Below are positions 1 through 11,763 of a DNA stretch of 64,000 bases, in pieces (position 1 is the first letter of the stretch; every line of letters starts with the position of its first letter). The DNA is from Saccopteryx bilineata. Lineage: Eukaryota > Chordata > Mammalia > Chiroptera > Emballonuridae. The translations under genes and the position numbers were made by a program. The stretch spans positions 162,810,296 to 162,874,295 of the forward strand of contig NC_089492.1 in NCBI RefSeq assembly GCF_036850765.1, given 5' to 3'. The notes under the pieces were generated by a model. That model did no database searches and had not been told where the DNA came from. It saw nothing but the letters and a program-made list of their open reading frames with translations.

Positions 1-708
1 AAATTAGTAACTATCCTGGATCTGCTAACTTGCCTCATGCATAGGATGAACATGCTCTTGAAGCCAGGGGGGAAAAAAGAAAAGCCCACAGGTGGAGAGT
101 AGCAGGTGTTTCCTGTAAGTAGCCTTCATCATATAGAGGATAAATGCCAAGGTGCTGTCAGTGAAGTAGTAATGGCATCTGCTACACTAAGTATATTGAT
201 CTGGAGTTCAGGGAAAGGTTTTGCTCAGAGAAATAGATTTTAAAATCTTTAGTGTACAGTTGGCCAAATTTATACTTCCAAAACTATGAATTTACTGGGC
301 TGGCCGATAACATCTCTAACTGTAAGCTGAGGAGACAGAAGATATGAGCCCATATATCAGTGGCCTAGAGGCCAAGACAGGTGTCTCTTTGGGGATGAAA
401 AACTGTCCTAGGGGACAGGATCTAAAGAGGATATGAAGTTTACTTTAGAGGTAGGCAACATGCAAAAAAGGACAGAATGGGAATTGCTGACCACTAGAGG
501 AAAAGGGGAAATCCCCAGTGAAGTTGAGAGTGTCCAGGGAGAGTTGTTTGCCACCCACTGGTGGAGTTCTAAGAAAGATAAGCATGCAGTATAGCTGACA
601 TCATTAGAAGTTATAGTAGGAACCATCACAAGAAAAGAATGCCATCAAAAGGGATGAGAGGAAGGCTAAGCCAGTGATCTAATTGAATTCAAGATATGAA
701 AATTTATC
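1..708. other. Unassigned non-coding sequence
   Basis: AT-rich sequence with no coherent reading frame and no repeat family that I recognise. It forms the left flank of the hAT insertion. Short open frames here look like chance. Confidence 0.5.
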
Positions 709-716
709 CTCTAGTT
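709..716. repeat. 8-bp target-site duplication, left copy (hAT)
   Basis: ctctagtt is repeated exactly at 3570-3577. An unmutated pair suggests a fairly recent insertion. Confidence 0.93.
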
Positions 717-1497
717 TGGTGTTTCCCAACGTGGGGCCCACGCCCCACAGGGGGGCAATTCGATAGTTAAGGGGGGCAAATTGAAAATGGACTCGACACG
801 ACTTTAACTCTTTCGCCCCAGGCCATTTAAATGCAATGCTAGATATCGGTGCCAAATTTAACAAAAAACGCAATTCTTAAATAATTGCGGTAAAAAATTA
901 TTAAGTATAATTTCATTTGATGAGACCAAAATATCAACTGGGTGATTGGCGTCGTCAAGTAAACCTCATCCTGGGTTCACCGCGGAGCATACCGTCTGCC
1001 GCGGGGAACCCCGGACATTTTAAAAACTCACTAAACAACGCAGTTATTCTCACCTAATTGGCCCATCGCAACTTCTGTAGTGTTTCACATCATTCAGTTG
1101 GTGTTAATTTGAAATAAGTGTCAGTCAAAACTGTTGTAAAAGCTCGTTGATTTAATAAATATACATATATATATTGTATAGATATAATTGGTATTTGATT
1201 TTATTTTTATCAATATTAAACTCTTTATTAAGTACTTCTTGCATCAGGGCTAGAAAGCAATAATATTTTATAAATATTATTGTGGCTATAGTAGTGCATG
1301 CATGACAATTTTAATTTTAGAAGCATAACTTTCCAGAAAATTTTGTCAAGTGGAAAAAATATAGATACCTTTTGATTTGCGGTGGTCGTGTAATAAATGT
1401 GTTATATACATTTAAATAAATATGAATTTTTAGTATACGTTTACTCTATGTCACATTGAATATATTTTAACACATATTTTAATATTAGCTTTTAATT

Positions 1498-1522
1498 GAT
1501 CTTATTTTTATTTCTTATAGCC
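1498..1522 (+). promoter_or_regulatory. Splice-acceptor-like tract before the transposase ATG
   Basis: A pyrimidine-rich run ends in ttcttatag about 10 bases before the likely start codon. The roughly 815 bp between the left terminus and this point have no reading frame, so they could hold a promoter, a 5' leader exon and an intron. This is inferred from sequence pattern only. Confidence 0.35.
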
Positions 1523-1531
1523 CATAGTAAA

Positions 1532-3303
1532 ATGAGTGGTGCAAGAAAGAAAAAAACTCATCAATATTCAGAGGAATATTTAAAATTTGGTTTCATACTC
1601 GCTGTTCACGATGAGTGGATTCCTTTTTGTCTTTTATGCCAGCAATGCTTGACCAACGAATCAATGAAACAAGGTCGTCTTGAGGCGCATTTGAAGGTGA
1701 AACATAGTGCTCATGTTAATTCAGATTTCAGTTACTTTAAAACTTTAAAGAAAAATTTTGAAAAAAGAACAACATTAAAGTCTCTATTTACTGCTCATAC
1801 TTCAACTAATAATCATGTTCTTGAGGCTAGTTATCAAATTTCTTTATTCATTGCTAAAACTGGAGAAAATCACACTATAGGAGAGAATTTAATAAAACCG
1901 TCAATATCAGCATTTCTTAAAATGGTTCTTGAAAAAGATGACAAAGACGTAAAAGCTATGCCACTCAGTAACAATTCTGTTAGCAGAAGAATAGACAAAA
2001 TGAGTGAGGATATTGAAAAACAACTTATTGAAAAGCTGAAAACAAGAAAATTCTCCTTGCAAATGGATGAATCAACTTTGAGAGACAGTGAGGCAGTATT
2101 GATAACTTATGTAAGATATATTGATAAAGGACATTTTGCTGAAGAAATGTTGTTCCGTAAAAGATTAGAAAGCACCACTACCTCCAAAGATATATATAAT
2201 AAGATAAAAAACTACTTAGATGTCAATGATATACCAATGAAAAAATATAACATCTTGTGCTGCAGATGGTGCTCCCAATATGATGGGCAAGAAACATGGC
2301 TGCTTAAAATTGATGAAAGATGCGAATCCAGAAATGATTCTTGTGCATTGTGTTATTCATAGGGAAAACTTGGTAGCTAAAAACATCTCGCCTGTTCTGA
2401 ATGAAGTATTACATATAGTAATAAAGTGTGTTAATGCTATTAAAGCTAGTGCCAAATGTGAGCATCTTTTCAAGCTATTTTGTGAAGAACAAAATGAAGA
2501 CCATGTGAGACCTTTACTTCATACTGAAATAAGATGGCTATCTAAAGGAAACTGTTTGAAAAGATTTATGGAACTGTTTGATACGCTTAGTGATTTTTTA
2601 GCAACAAACCCGAAATGAAGTATCTGTTAACAATAGATGGTAAAGCATTTGTGAGTTATTTAGCCGATATCTTTGAAAAACTAAATATTAAATAAGCAAC
2701 TTCAAGGAACAAATAAAACTCTTGTTGATGCAAAAGCAAAGATATTTGGTTTCATTACCAATATTGAGTTATGTCAGAAACATATTAACAACAAAAACTT
2801 TAAACAGTTTCATTGGCTCCAAAAATGTGAAGTAACTGATACCACTTTACTTGTTACTGTCAATCATTTGAATATTCTATCGGCTGATTTAAAAGAAAGA
2901 TTTTCTGATTTAAAACAAATTGATTTCCCAACATGGATGATGCAGCCAATGTTAGTGGATTTGTCTGATATATCAAATATGCAGTATCAAGAAGAACTCG
3001 CAGAATTGCAAAATGATGAGTCAGTTAAAGCTTTATTTAATATCAAAGGAGCGATGGCATGGCTTTGTGAGGAAACAGAAATCAAATACCCAAATTCAAC
3101 CAAATGTGCAAGAAAACTATTGCTACCATTTCCATCTTCATTTTTAGCTGAATGTGGATTTAGTGCTGTAAATGATTTACTGGTAAAAAAAAGAAATCAG
3201 CTGATATAACACAACGTGGAGACTTGAGACTAAAGCTAACCAAATTGGAACCTAATATAAAATCTCTTTGCAGCAAGCATCAAGCGCAAGGATCACACTA
3301 AAT
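1532..3303 (+). pseudogene. hAT transposase, Buster/ZBED5-like, broken by frameshifts
   Basis: This is the transposase that would cut and reinsert the element. From the N-terminus it has a BED-type zinc finger (CLLC, then HLKVKH), a hAT RNase H-like core with the first catalytic aspartate in QMDEST, and the HCVIHRE and TEIRWLSKG motifs typical of the ZBED5/Buster branch. It ends in a C-terminal dimerisation region with FLAECGFS, where the third acidic residue is expected. The start is taken as the ATG at 1532, because an upstream ATG at 1496 precedes a splice-acceptor-like tract ending near 1520. One-base shifts near 2263, 2608, 2690 and 3203 break the frame. The stop of the last segment is at 3301-3303. 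Encoded length would be about 590 residues, normal for the family. It is not expected to be active. Confidence 0.85.
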
Positions 3304-3569
3304 TAAAATAATAAATTAATATAGAAAAATATGTATTAAAATTATTTGGAATTTAAATTTCTGTTTTTCATTATATGTTTTGAAATTTTACTTACTATGT
3401 TTTGTTAACAATTTCATAGTGATTTCTTCTTAGAACCTATCATTTATGTTTATTAAGTGAACAAATCAATTTTTTAACGTTAAAAATTATGTATGTTACA
3501 TAAGGGGGGACATAAAAATTTTAGAAAGGTTAAGGTGGGGCATGGTGCAAAAAAGGTTGGGAAACACTG

Positions 3570-3577
3570 CTCTAGTT
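3570..3577. repeat. 8-bp target-site duplication, right copy (hAT)
   Basis: This is an exact copy of 709-716, directly abutting the right terminal inverted repeat. Confidence 0.93.
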
Positions 3578-6069
3578 ACTATACTTGGGTGGATAAGACA
3601 GTGTGGCTTTTGTTTACTATAAATTATATGTTATCTGTTGTCTTTTGTTTTCCTTCAAATTGGTCTCCTTCTACAACACCATTCAATGTTCCCTAGTAGA
3701 GTGTACAACTAGGGTGCATTTTTGAGGTTTCTGAGTAAGAGCTTGAGCCAAAATTTAAGACCTCAAAATATATTTGAACTAGCTCCAAATATAATCCAGA
3801 TCCCAGATTCCATAGCCATTTTTATTAAAATATCCTGTTCTGATCTACCTAGAACTGGACATGGAAAACCAATGGAAAAATAGCCTTTAATCTTGGTTTT
3901 CACTATGGAGTTCTCCAAGAAATCTCTGATTTCAGTTCACATATCTAAGTATTTCACACCAGGTTCAGACATTGTCCCAACACAAATCAAGCTCCTGGTA
4001 ATTTCAGATACTGTGTGAGTTCTGGAAGTGTGCAAATAGGGTGTATCAAAAAGCCAGCCACTATCATGGTAGTGAGAAGTATATAGTTGGGAAGGAAATT
4101 GATCTTTATCCCATTTAAGTTTTAAATGTCTTAAGCTTCAGTCTTTGCAGCATTTACTCTGTCCATCTAGTTCTTAAAAAAAGAAAAGAGTCTAAGATTG
4201 GTGTCAATTGGAAAGTATTTGTATATTCTGGCTGTTAAAATAAAAAGTGTGAATTTACAGAAACTCTAATATGTAGAGGGATGGTGGTAAGTTTAGTAGA
4301 GTGATGGAGGGGCAGAATATGAGAGTGGGGTGCATATGGGACAGAGCCAAGAAAATGAGACTCACAGACTGAGAGTCAATTATGCTCAGATTTCACAGTC
4401 TCCCCAACTTTGTGCCAAAGGCAACGTGTTAGATGCTGGGTGAAGTCTTAGCCAAGAAAAGAGAGCCTAGTAATGTGTTGCTGTGTTTAGTAATGAGGCT
4501 GGTAAGCAGTTGGCTTTTATTTAGTTTTGCTGGCACATTCAGATAACACTATACTGACCTTAAACATAGTCTGAGTTTAAATAATTTTTTTGTTGATGTT
4601 TCACAATCACTTTCTAGGAGCATAAATATAGAAGAAAGCAACTATAAATAGAAGCTTCTTTCCCCAGATCCTCACTTTCCAAAACTAGGATCAATTAACC
4701 TGGAGGAAGTGGACATCAGGAAATGAAGTCAGCCCCCAGTATTGTCCTTAGATTGAAATTTAGGGACAAAATTCATAAACAAGTATATAGCGGATGGTAT
4801 TTTAAAGTTTTCTTTTTCCATTGCCCTACATTTTTTTTTAGAAAAACTATTAGATATCTTTTAAGAATTAGGAAAGAGATGCAGTTAATTAAAGCTATAG
4901 AAACTGTTTGAGACCTAAGCCAACTGGCTAAATCGACCGGTTTGTGACTGGAAAGTAAGTTTGGCTCCTCTGTGTTTTGGGTGCCTTTATAGACTTTATT
5001 TTTGTTCAGCATGTTTTGCTCAGTCAGTGCTGCTTAATTACTCATCCTGCTCTTCTGGAAGTGTACCATTCCTTCTCATGTTGACCGCCCTACGTGGCCA
5101 CAGCTCCACTGCGATCCCACACCAGTTCCAGAGCCACCTGCTAGTCAATTCTGCAAGCTCACATCTTGGTTCTCACACAGAAATCTTGCCATGAGCTTCG
5201 CCAAGTCTGCAATAATCAGAGCCACTTTGGGGAGCTACTTTACTGGGGTCACTGCTTTGCTAAAAATCGTAGTCCACAAATGAAATATGATGAGAGGTTT
5301 AGAAATAATATCTTAGAGTCCCAAAACACATACCAGTGCTATTACACAACACTTATTTATGAAGCCCCTTTTCAACAATTATGGGATGGAGCCAAGGCAG
5401 GAGCTGTTGGAGAGAGCAAGCTGAGAACAAATGTTGGCGGTTTTATTTAAAGCCGCAAAACTATCTAAAACAGCAATAGCTAGTTCAGTCATTGAGTATA
5501 TCTCTCAAAGCAAACTACGCTTTTCACTGTTTCTATATTAAATAATGGTATGCTTATTCTCACTGCTGTCTAGCTATAATACTACAGGATCACAAGAATG
5601 ATATTGATTCTAAGAAGCATTTCAGCATACCTGAGTAGTGGGAATCTAATGACAATAAGAACCCCTAAAGCTTGCCATAGTGTTATTCCTTTAGTATAAA
5701 ATTATTTTACAATCTGCAAAGTAACCCATATACAAATGATAGAGGACCTTCTAGAAGCCCCTATTCTATACTACAATTGAAGTAATCATTATATGAGCTT
5801 GGGAAAGGATCTGTATTATCATGTCTAAAATTGTAGCCTCATCAATTGTAGTCACTCTTGTGTTATGAAAACTAAAGGTGCTAACATCGGCAGTTGGTCA
5901 GCAGGAAAGTTAGTAAAGGGTAGCTAATAAGTGAGATTTTGTTTTCTGTATCTCCAGCTCTGTCCAGAAAGGAGATAACCTGGACAAAGAACCCAAATAT
6001 CCATTCTTTTTGGTAGGTCTTCTTTTATAGTACATGGAATCATGGTACCAGCCATTAAGCTCTTCCAAA
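3578..6069. other. Unassigned non-coding sequence
   Basis: About 2.5 kb in which I recognise no gene or repeat family. The open frame at 5166-5450 (94 codons) has no recognisable motif and is probably chance. Part of 4930-5450 is richer in GC than its surroundings and might be an old LTR or pseudogene, but I cannot support either. Confidence 0.4.
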
Positions 6070-6082
6070 GAACTCACTTTTT

Positions 6083-6476
6083 TTTTTTTTTGTATTTTTC
6101 CAAAGCTGGAAACGGGGAGAGACAGTCAGACAGACTCCCACATGCGCCCGACCGGGATCCACCCAGCACGCCCACCAGGGGGCGACACTCTGCCCACCAG
6201 GGGGCGATGCTCTGCCCCTCCGGGGCATTGCTCTGCTGCAACCAGAGCCACTCTAGCGCCTGGGGCAGAGGCCAAGGAGCCATCCCCAGCGCCCGGGCCA
6301 TCCATGCTCCAATGGAGCCTTGCTGCGGGAGGGGAAGAGAGAGACAGAGAGGAAGGAGAAGGGGAGGGGTGGAGAAGCAGATGGGTGCTTCTCCTGTGTG
6401 CCCTGGCCGGGAATCAAACCCGGGACCCCTTGCACGCCAGGCCGACGCTCTAACACTGAGCCAACCGGCCAGGGCC
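6083..6476 (-). mobile_element. VES-type tRNA-derived SINE
   Basis: Read on the minus strand, the head begins ggccctggccggttggctca, contains tRNA-like A and B boxes, and the body ends in an A-rich tail (poly-T at 6083-6095 on this strand). The flanking duplication gaactcacttttt occurs at 6070-6082 and 6479-6491. Both strands carry long open frames (for example 6034-6453 and 6074-6478). They recur in every copy of this GC-rich SINE and are not genes. Confidence 0.92.
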
Positions 6477-6492
6477 ATGAACTCACTTTTTA

Positions 6493-6949
6493 ATAATTTT
6501 ATTTATTTTTTTTTAATGGGGTGACATCAATAAATCAGGATACATATATTCAAAGATAACAAGACCAGGGTATCTTGTCGTTCAATTATGATGCATACCT
6601 GTCACCCAAAGTCAGATTGTCCTCTGTCACCTTCTATCTTGTTTTCTTTGTGCCCCTCCCCCTCCCCCTTTCCCTCTCCCATTCCCCCCTCCCCCCCGTA
6701 ACCACCACACTCTTATCAATGTCTCTTAGTTTCACTTTTATGTCCCACCTATGTATGGAATAATGCAGTTCCTGGTTTTTTCTGATTTACTTATTTCGCT
6801 TCGTATCATGTTATCTAGATCCCACCATTTTGCTGTAAATGTTCCGATGTCATCATTTCTTATGGCTGAGTAGTATTCCATAGTGTATATGTGCCACATC
6901 TTCTTTATCCAGTCATCTATTGACGGGTTTTTTGGTTGTTTCCATGTCC
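6493..6949 (-). mobile_element. 5'-truncated L1 3' end
   Basis: The minus strand reads the last part of L1 ORF2 (residues such as [18 protein letters not shown]) followed by the G-rich 3'UTR and a tail at the left edge. It matches the 3' end of the full-length L1 at 58740-59190. The 16-bp duplication atgaactcacttttta lies at 6477-6492 and 6950-6965, proving a separate insertion next to the SINE. Confidence 0.88.
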
Positions 6950-6965
6950 ATGAACTCACTTTTTA

Positions 6966-7545
6966 AATGTCCTCTTTGGAGAAGTGTCTATTCATTTCTT
7001 TTGCCCATTTTTTGATTGGCACCACCACAGGTCAGACCATTGATTGGATTGTTTGTCTTCCAAGTGTTGAGTTTTACAAGTTCTTTATAAATTTTGGTTA
7101 TTAACCCTTTATCAGATGTATTGTTGAATATGTTCTCCCATTGTGTGGTTTATCTTTTTATTCTGTTCTTATTGTCTTTAGCTGTGCAGAAGCTTTTTAA
7201 TTTGATATAGTCCCATTTGTTTATCCTGTCTTTTATTTCACTTGCCCGTAGAGATAAATCAGTAAATATATTGCTGCGAGAGATGTTGGAGAGCTTACTG
7301 CCTATGTTTTCTTCTAAGATGCTTATAGTTTCATGGCTTACATTTAAGTCTTATCCATTTTGAGTTTATTTTTGTGAATGGTTTAAGTTGGTGGTCTAGT
7401 TTCATTTTTTTGCAGGTAGATGTCCAATTTTCCCAACACCATTTATTAAAGAGGCTGTCTTTACTCCATTGTATCTCTTACCTCCTTTGTCAAATATCAG
7501 TTGTCCATAGAGCTGTGGGTTTATTTCTGGGTTCTCAAATTTCAT
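6966..7545 (-). mobile_element. Old L1 ORF2 fragment
   Basis: The antisense strand aligns in order with the ORF2 region at 60740-61260 of the old L1 near the right end of the window. Many indels are present, including a local rearrangement around 7018-7050. It is not functional. Confidence 0.75.
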
Positions 7546-9749
7546 GCTTACCAGGTACCTGATTCCACTACTTTTGCAAGGGGAGATATAGTAAGAGTTG
7601 TTGGAAATGCTGAAAATAAGAGAAAGCGGCAAATCAAATATTAAGATCAAGCAGAGGAGCAGGGCTTGTAAACCAGAGAAGGACCTGACTAAACTAGTCT
7701 CAAAAATAATAAGAGGGCCATGAATAGAGACTGTTCCCAATTACAGAGCCAAAGAAATGGAACCTGGGGTAAGTAAGACCTAGAAAAAAAATGGAGCACA
7801 TAAAAAAATTTGAACAAATAAGTAGGAAGAAGGACATGGAAAAATATTACTTCTGAGTCATATAATGTTCTCTGAACTGGCTTTTAAATCCTCTTTGTAG
7901 CTGGATGTGGGGAAGGTAGACAGATGTGTTCATGAAGGGCCAGGAGTGCCTAAATTAATGTTTTAATTTAATTTTTAAAAAGATGTGAGGAGCCACCAAA
8001 GGATTTTAATCTCTTAAGTGGCATTATCAGCTGAATAGAATGTCAGCTAATAAGGAGAAATGAAATAAAAACAAAAGTTATATAGTCAAATGAATAAATA
8101 CATTAAAAGTTACTGTTAATCATTTAGCTCCAAATCAAATGCAAACAAATAGCCAATAGAAAAATATGTATTCTCTAATTAGCCAGATTTTAAACTTACC
8201 GATGGTGGAATGTAACTGTCCAGAGTATCTATGACTCTTTGATTAAGGGAATAGTTCCATTTTAGAGAAAAAAGTTGTTGACAAATGTTATGTCAGATCT
8301 CTCTTATTCATGACATGTCTACTTTTTTGCTCTCCTCTGTTGGTCAAATCTTTCATCTGGTAGTGAGGCCAATCTTATCACTAATTACCCTCATGTTCCA
8401 ATACAATGGCCTATCTCTAGAACCAAAAACAATTTAAAAAAAAATTCATCCAGATTATTTCTTAAAATTTACAGTCCAAAAGAGGCTCTATATTTATGGT
8501 GAGATTTGATGGCTAAATCCTGCCATTCCTCTTGACCTCCAAGCTTCTGGCTAAAAGACATTCACAAGCACCAGATCATCTAGCAATTGCCAGCTCTTTT
8601 TCTTACTGCATGAGGGAGACAGTTGAATAGACAGAGTTTCTGCCTTTTGAGGAATAGTAAACCCACTTACATACAGTGTGTCCCAATAAATGCCAATGTC
8701 TGTACAATCAGATTAGCTAGTTAATCCTCTCCTAGCAGGAAGAACCAGTTGGAGGAACCAGAAGTGCTCCCTCTTCTATGTTCCTCTGAAGGCATGGGGA
8801 ATGAGGACCCCTTCTCTTGTGGCAATGTGAAAAAGTAGAAAGACATAGCCCTTCTTTCCTAGCAGTGATCAGCTTTAGTAAGTCACAATTTTAATTTAGA
8901 GGAGAAATAATAACTGGCAAAATTAAATATTTATCTAGGAATATTGAGTTATGTCTAAGCACAGAGTTGTAAGATATCTAATGAATTCTGGACTGTTTAC
9001 CATAAACAAACAAACAAAAAAAGAATTAACAAGAAAGATGGCATAAATTCAACTAGATTTTTAAGTGCCATGAAAAAATTTTACGATACTCTGTTCCACT
9101 CATCAACTTTCGCAAGTCATCAAAAACTATACTTCCTGATAAAATATTTATTTTGAAAAATTAGAAACTTGGGGAAAATAATTTATACCTATTTTATATT
9201 TTTATAATGTAGATGTGTTACTTTAGATTTTACTAAGAAAAAAGTAGATGATCCTTGCCTATAAAATAATAAAGAGTGTAGGCATGCTTGAATACATAAT
9301 TATCTAAATAATTCAAGTTTCAACTTTTTACCGAAAAATATTTAGATAATTTAGTAATCGATTATAGTTACTTTAGTTTTCGAATTAACCTTTTAAAAAT
9401 GGTACTAGTGATAAATGACTTTCTCCATAGGTGAGATTCTTCATGCGTTGCTACTAAAACAACTATATCCCATCTCCTTAAACAGCACGTATTTAAGAAA
9501 CTGACTAGACAAGGAAACACAGTCTATTTATTATCATTTAATCAGTCTCATTCTTTTAAATTCTATCAATATACCATCAATTCTCAAACATATATCTCCA
9601 ACCTTGACCTTTCTTCTGAACTTCCAACTCATATATAAAAGCACTTACTAAACATCTCTTCTTGGATAATTAACAGACATTTCCAAACTTAATACATCTT
9701 TTCTCCAAACTTGTTCTACTGTTAGCCATACCCAAATCTGTCGATAGAT
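7546..9749. other. Unassigned non-coding sequence
   Basis: AT-rich sequence with no gene or confident repeat call. Around 7905-8035 the wording resembles an ancient mammalian interspersed repeat, but I could not assign it. Confidence 0.4.
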
Positions 9750-10023
9750 AGACCACTATCCTCCCAGTGGCTGAGGCTAAAACAAGGAGTCATCCTTGTC
9801 TTTTTCTTTTATATCCACTTTCAACCAATCAAATCCTGTTTGTGGAAATGACCGCTTCTCATCACTACCATTGCTATCACCTGGGTCCCAACTACCATAA
9901 TCTCTTGCCTGAATTACTGCAGTGGACTTTTACTTGTTTTTTCTTTAGGTCATGTTTTTTCTCAAACTCTGCTGTAGCTCCCTATAAGCCAAAGTCCTTA
10001 AAATAGCCTACAAGGCTTTAGAC

Positions 10024-10759
10024 CAGGGATCAGGAACCTATGGCTTGTGAACCAGATGTGGCTCTTTTGATGGCTGCATCTGGCTTGCAAACAAATCTTT
10101 TATAAAAATAATAATAATAGGCCCTGGCTGGTTGGCTCAGCGGTAGAGCGTCAGCCTGGTGTGCGGGGGCCCCGGGTTCGATTCCTGGCCAGGGCACATA
10201 GGAGAAGCACCAATTTGCTTCTCCACCCCCCTCCTTCCTCTCTGTTTCTCTCTTCCCCTCCCACAGCCAGGGCTCCATTGGAGCAAAGATGGCCCGGGCG
10301 CTGGGGATGGCTCCTTGGCCTCTGCCCCAGGTGTTAGAGTGGCTCTGGTCGAGGCAGAGCGACACCCCAGAGGGGCAGAGCATCGCCCCCTGGAGGGCAG
10401 AGTGTCGCCCCCTGGTGGGCGTGCTGGGTGGAACTTGGTCGGGTGCATGTGGGAGTCTGTCTGACTGTCTCTCCCCATTTCCAGCTTCAGAAAAATACAA
10501 AAGAAAAATAATAATAATAATAATAATGATGATGTTAAAAATATAGAACATTCTCATGTATTACAATCCATTCGTTTCCTACCGCTCATGTTCATGGTTG
10601 CAGGTGGCTGGAGCCAATCACAGCTGTCCTCCGGAACAACACCAAATTTTTATCGGATAGTGCGTAAAGAACACGGGTCGTTGTATGGCTCTAACAGAAT
10701 TACATTTTAAAATATGTGGCGTTCATGGCTCTCTCAGCCTAAAAGTTTCCCGACCCCTG
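10024..10759. mobile_element. Non-autonomous hAT element (copy 1) holding a SINE
   Basis: The ends are inverted: the left is cagggatcaggaacc and the complement of the right is caggggtcgggaaac. Flanking 8-mers are ctttagac (10016-10023) and ctttacac (10760-10767), one mismatch apart. Without the internal SINE the body is about 345 bp, has no coding capacity, and closely matches the second copy at 42263-42580. It must have been moved by a hAT transposase supplied elsewhere. Confidence 0.88.
10120..10508 (+). mobile_element. VES-type SINE inside the non-autonomous hAT
   Basis: It is a well-preserved copy. The A box tggctcagcgg lies at 10133-10143 and the B box ggttcgattcc at 10175-10185. The tail merges with an (aat)n run. 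It lies within the hAT element, so it inserted after that element did. Confidence 0.92.
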
Positions 10760-11108
10760 CTTTACACTGTCTGACTCCTTGTTGTCATTCTGGGCTACTT
10801 TCAAACTACTCTTCCTTTCATTTGTTTTACTCTAACCACACTGGCATCTTTGCTGTTCCTCTAACACAGGCAGCTGTATTCCTGCCTAAGGGCCTTGACC
10901 TGGATGTTCCCTCTGTTTGGAATAGTTTTTCCTCAGATACCATGCTTAGCCAACTCTCTAACCTCCTTCAAGACATTTTCTTAAGTGTTATCTGAAAAGA
11001 TTTCAATGACCACCCTATTATAAAATGCAAAGCCACCTAACACTCTCCCTCCCTTATCTGTTCTACTTTTTCTTTTATTTTTTTGACAGTTTTTATCACC
11101 TTATGCTA

Positions 11109-11512
11109 CCATGTTTCCCCCAAAATAAGACAGTGTCTTATATTAATTCTTGCTTCTAAAGACATGCTAGGTCTTATTTTCAGAGGATGTATTATTTTTC
11201 CATAAACAAGAATTCACATTTATTGTTGAACAAAAAAAATCAACATTTATTAATATATTGTAGTCATGTTATTACAAACATTAGCATAACCAGCCGAACT
11301 CTGAATTCCATCAAGAATTTCTTGTGACTCTATTTCCATGTACAACAATCTACCCTGTTTTCCCAAAAATAAGACAGTGTCTTATATTAATATTTACTCC
11401 TGAAGACACACTAGGTCTTATTTTCAGGGGAGGCCTTATATTTCTAAGCTTGAAAAAAAAAATTGCACTAGGTCTTATTTTCAGGGGATGTCTTATTTTC
11501 GGGGAAACAGGG
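11109..11512. mobile_element. Mariner-type MITE cluster, one copy abutting another
   Basis: The left end ccatgtttcccccaaaataa and the complement of the right end ccctgtttccccgaaaataa form terminal inverted repeats flanked by TA on both sides (11107-11108 and 11513-11514). A second left end, ccctgttttcccaaaaataa, starts at 11353 after its own TA (11351-11352) and pairs with the same right end, giving a 160-bp inner unit. No transposase is encoded. TA targets and this terminus style suggest Tc1/mariner mobilisation. Confidence 0.75.
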
Positions 11513-11676
11513 TATTATTTTCTATCTGTCTTCACTAGATTGTAAATTCAAGAAGATAAGGGCTCTTGGTTCACTGATGTGCCCCAAGCACCAAGAACAG
11601 TTTCTGACATACAATAAGCCACTCAATAAATATTTGCTAAATCAATTGTAAGTTCTGGCATTAATTATACATTTAT

Positions 11677-11763
11677 CTTTTTTTTTTAAGTGAGAGGAAA
11701 GGAGTGAGACAGACTCCCACATATGCCTTGACTGGGATCCACCCAGCAGCCTCTGTGTGGGGC
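11677..11763 (-). mobile_element. VES SINE, tail-side half, split by the ERV
   Basis: The tail and the 3' body of a diverged VES SINE stop exactly at the ERV target site. The remainder resumes at 16565. Confidence 0.8.

Larger units (their letters stand above)
717..3569 (+). mobile_element. Full-length hAT DNA transposon with BED-type transposase
   Basis: The 2,853-bp element is flanked by perfect 8-bp direct repeats, ctctagtt at 709-716 and 3570-3577, as expected for hAT integration. The termini are inverted: the left end reads tggtgtttcccaac and the complement of the right end reads cagtgtttcccaac, so two bases at the left tip have changed from the usual CAG start. G-rich runs lie just inside both ends (about 750-775 and 3503-3550) and are candidate subterminal transposase-binding sites. 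A degenerate transposase gene fills 1532-3303. Other hAT families use similar ends, so the exact family is not assigned. Confidence 0.93.
9750..11640 (+). mobile_element. Ancient L2-like LINE fragment, interrupted
   Basis: Segments at about 9780-10023, 10760-11106 and 11515-11640 read, in order, like an ancient mammalian LINE of the L2 group. A conserved stretch on leucine-rich coding sequence (about 10860-10990) is followed by the terminal caataaatatttgctaaat. The continuity across the two inserted DNA elements supports a single old repeat. Family assignment is from memory of the consensus. Confidence 0.45.

Noticed and set aside
6034..6524. Overlapping open frames of 134-160 codons on both strands
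   Set aside because: They lie in a VES SINE. The same frames recur in the copies at 10120, 25761, 48922 and 53264. GC-rich tRNA-SINE sequence simply has few stops.
10133..10185. tRNA-like A and B boxes
   Set aside because: They are the internal polymerase III promoter of a SINE, not a functional tRNA gene; no tRNA cloverleaf 3' half follows.
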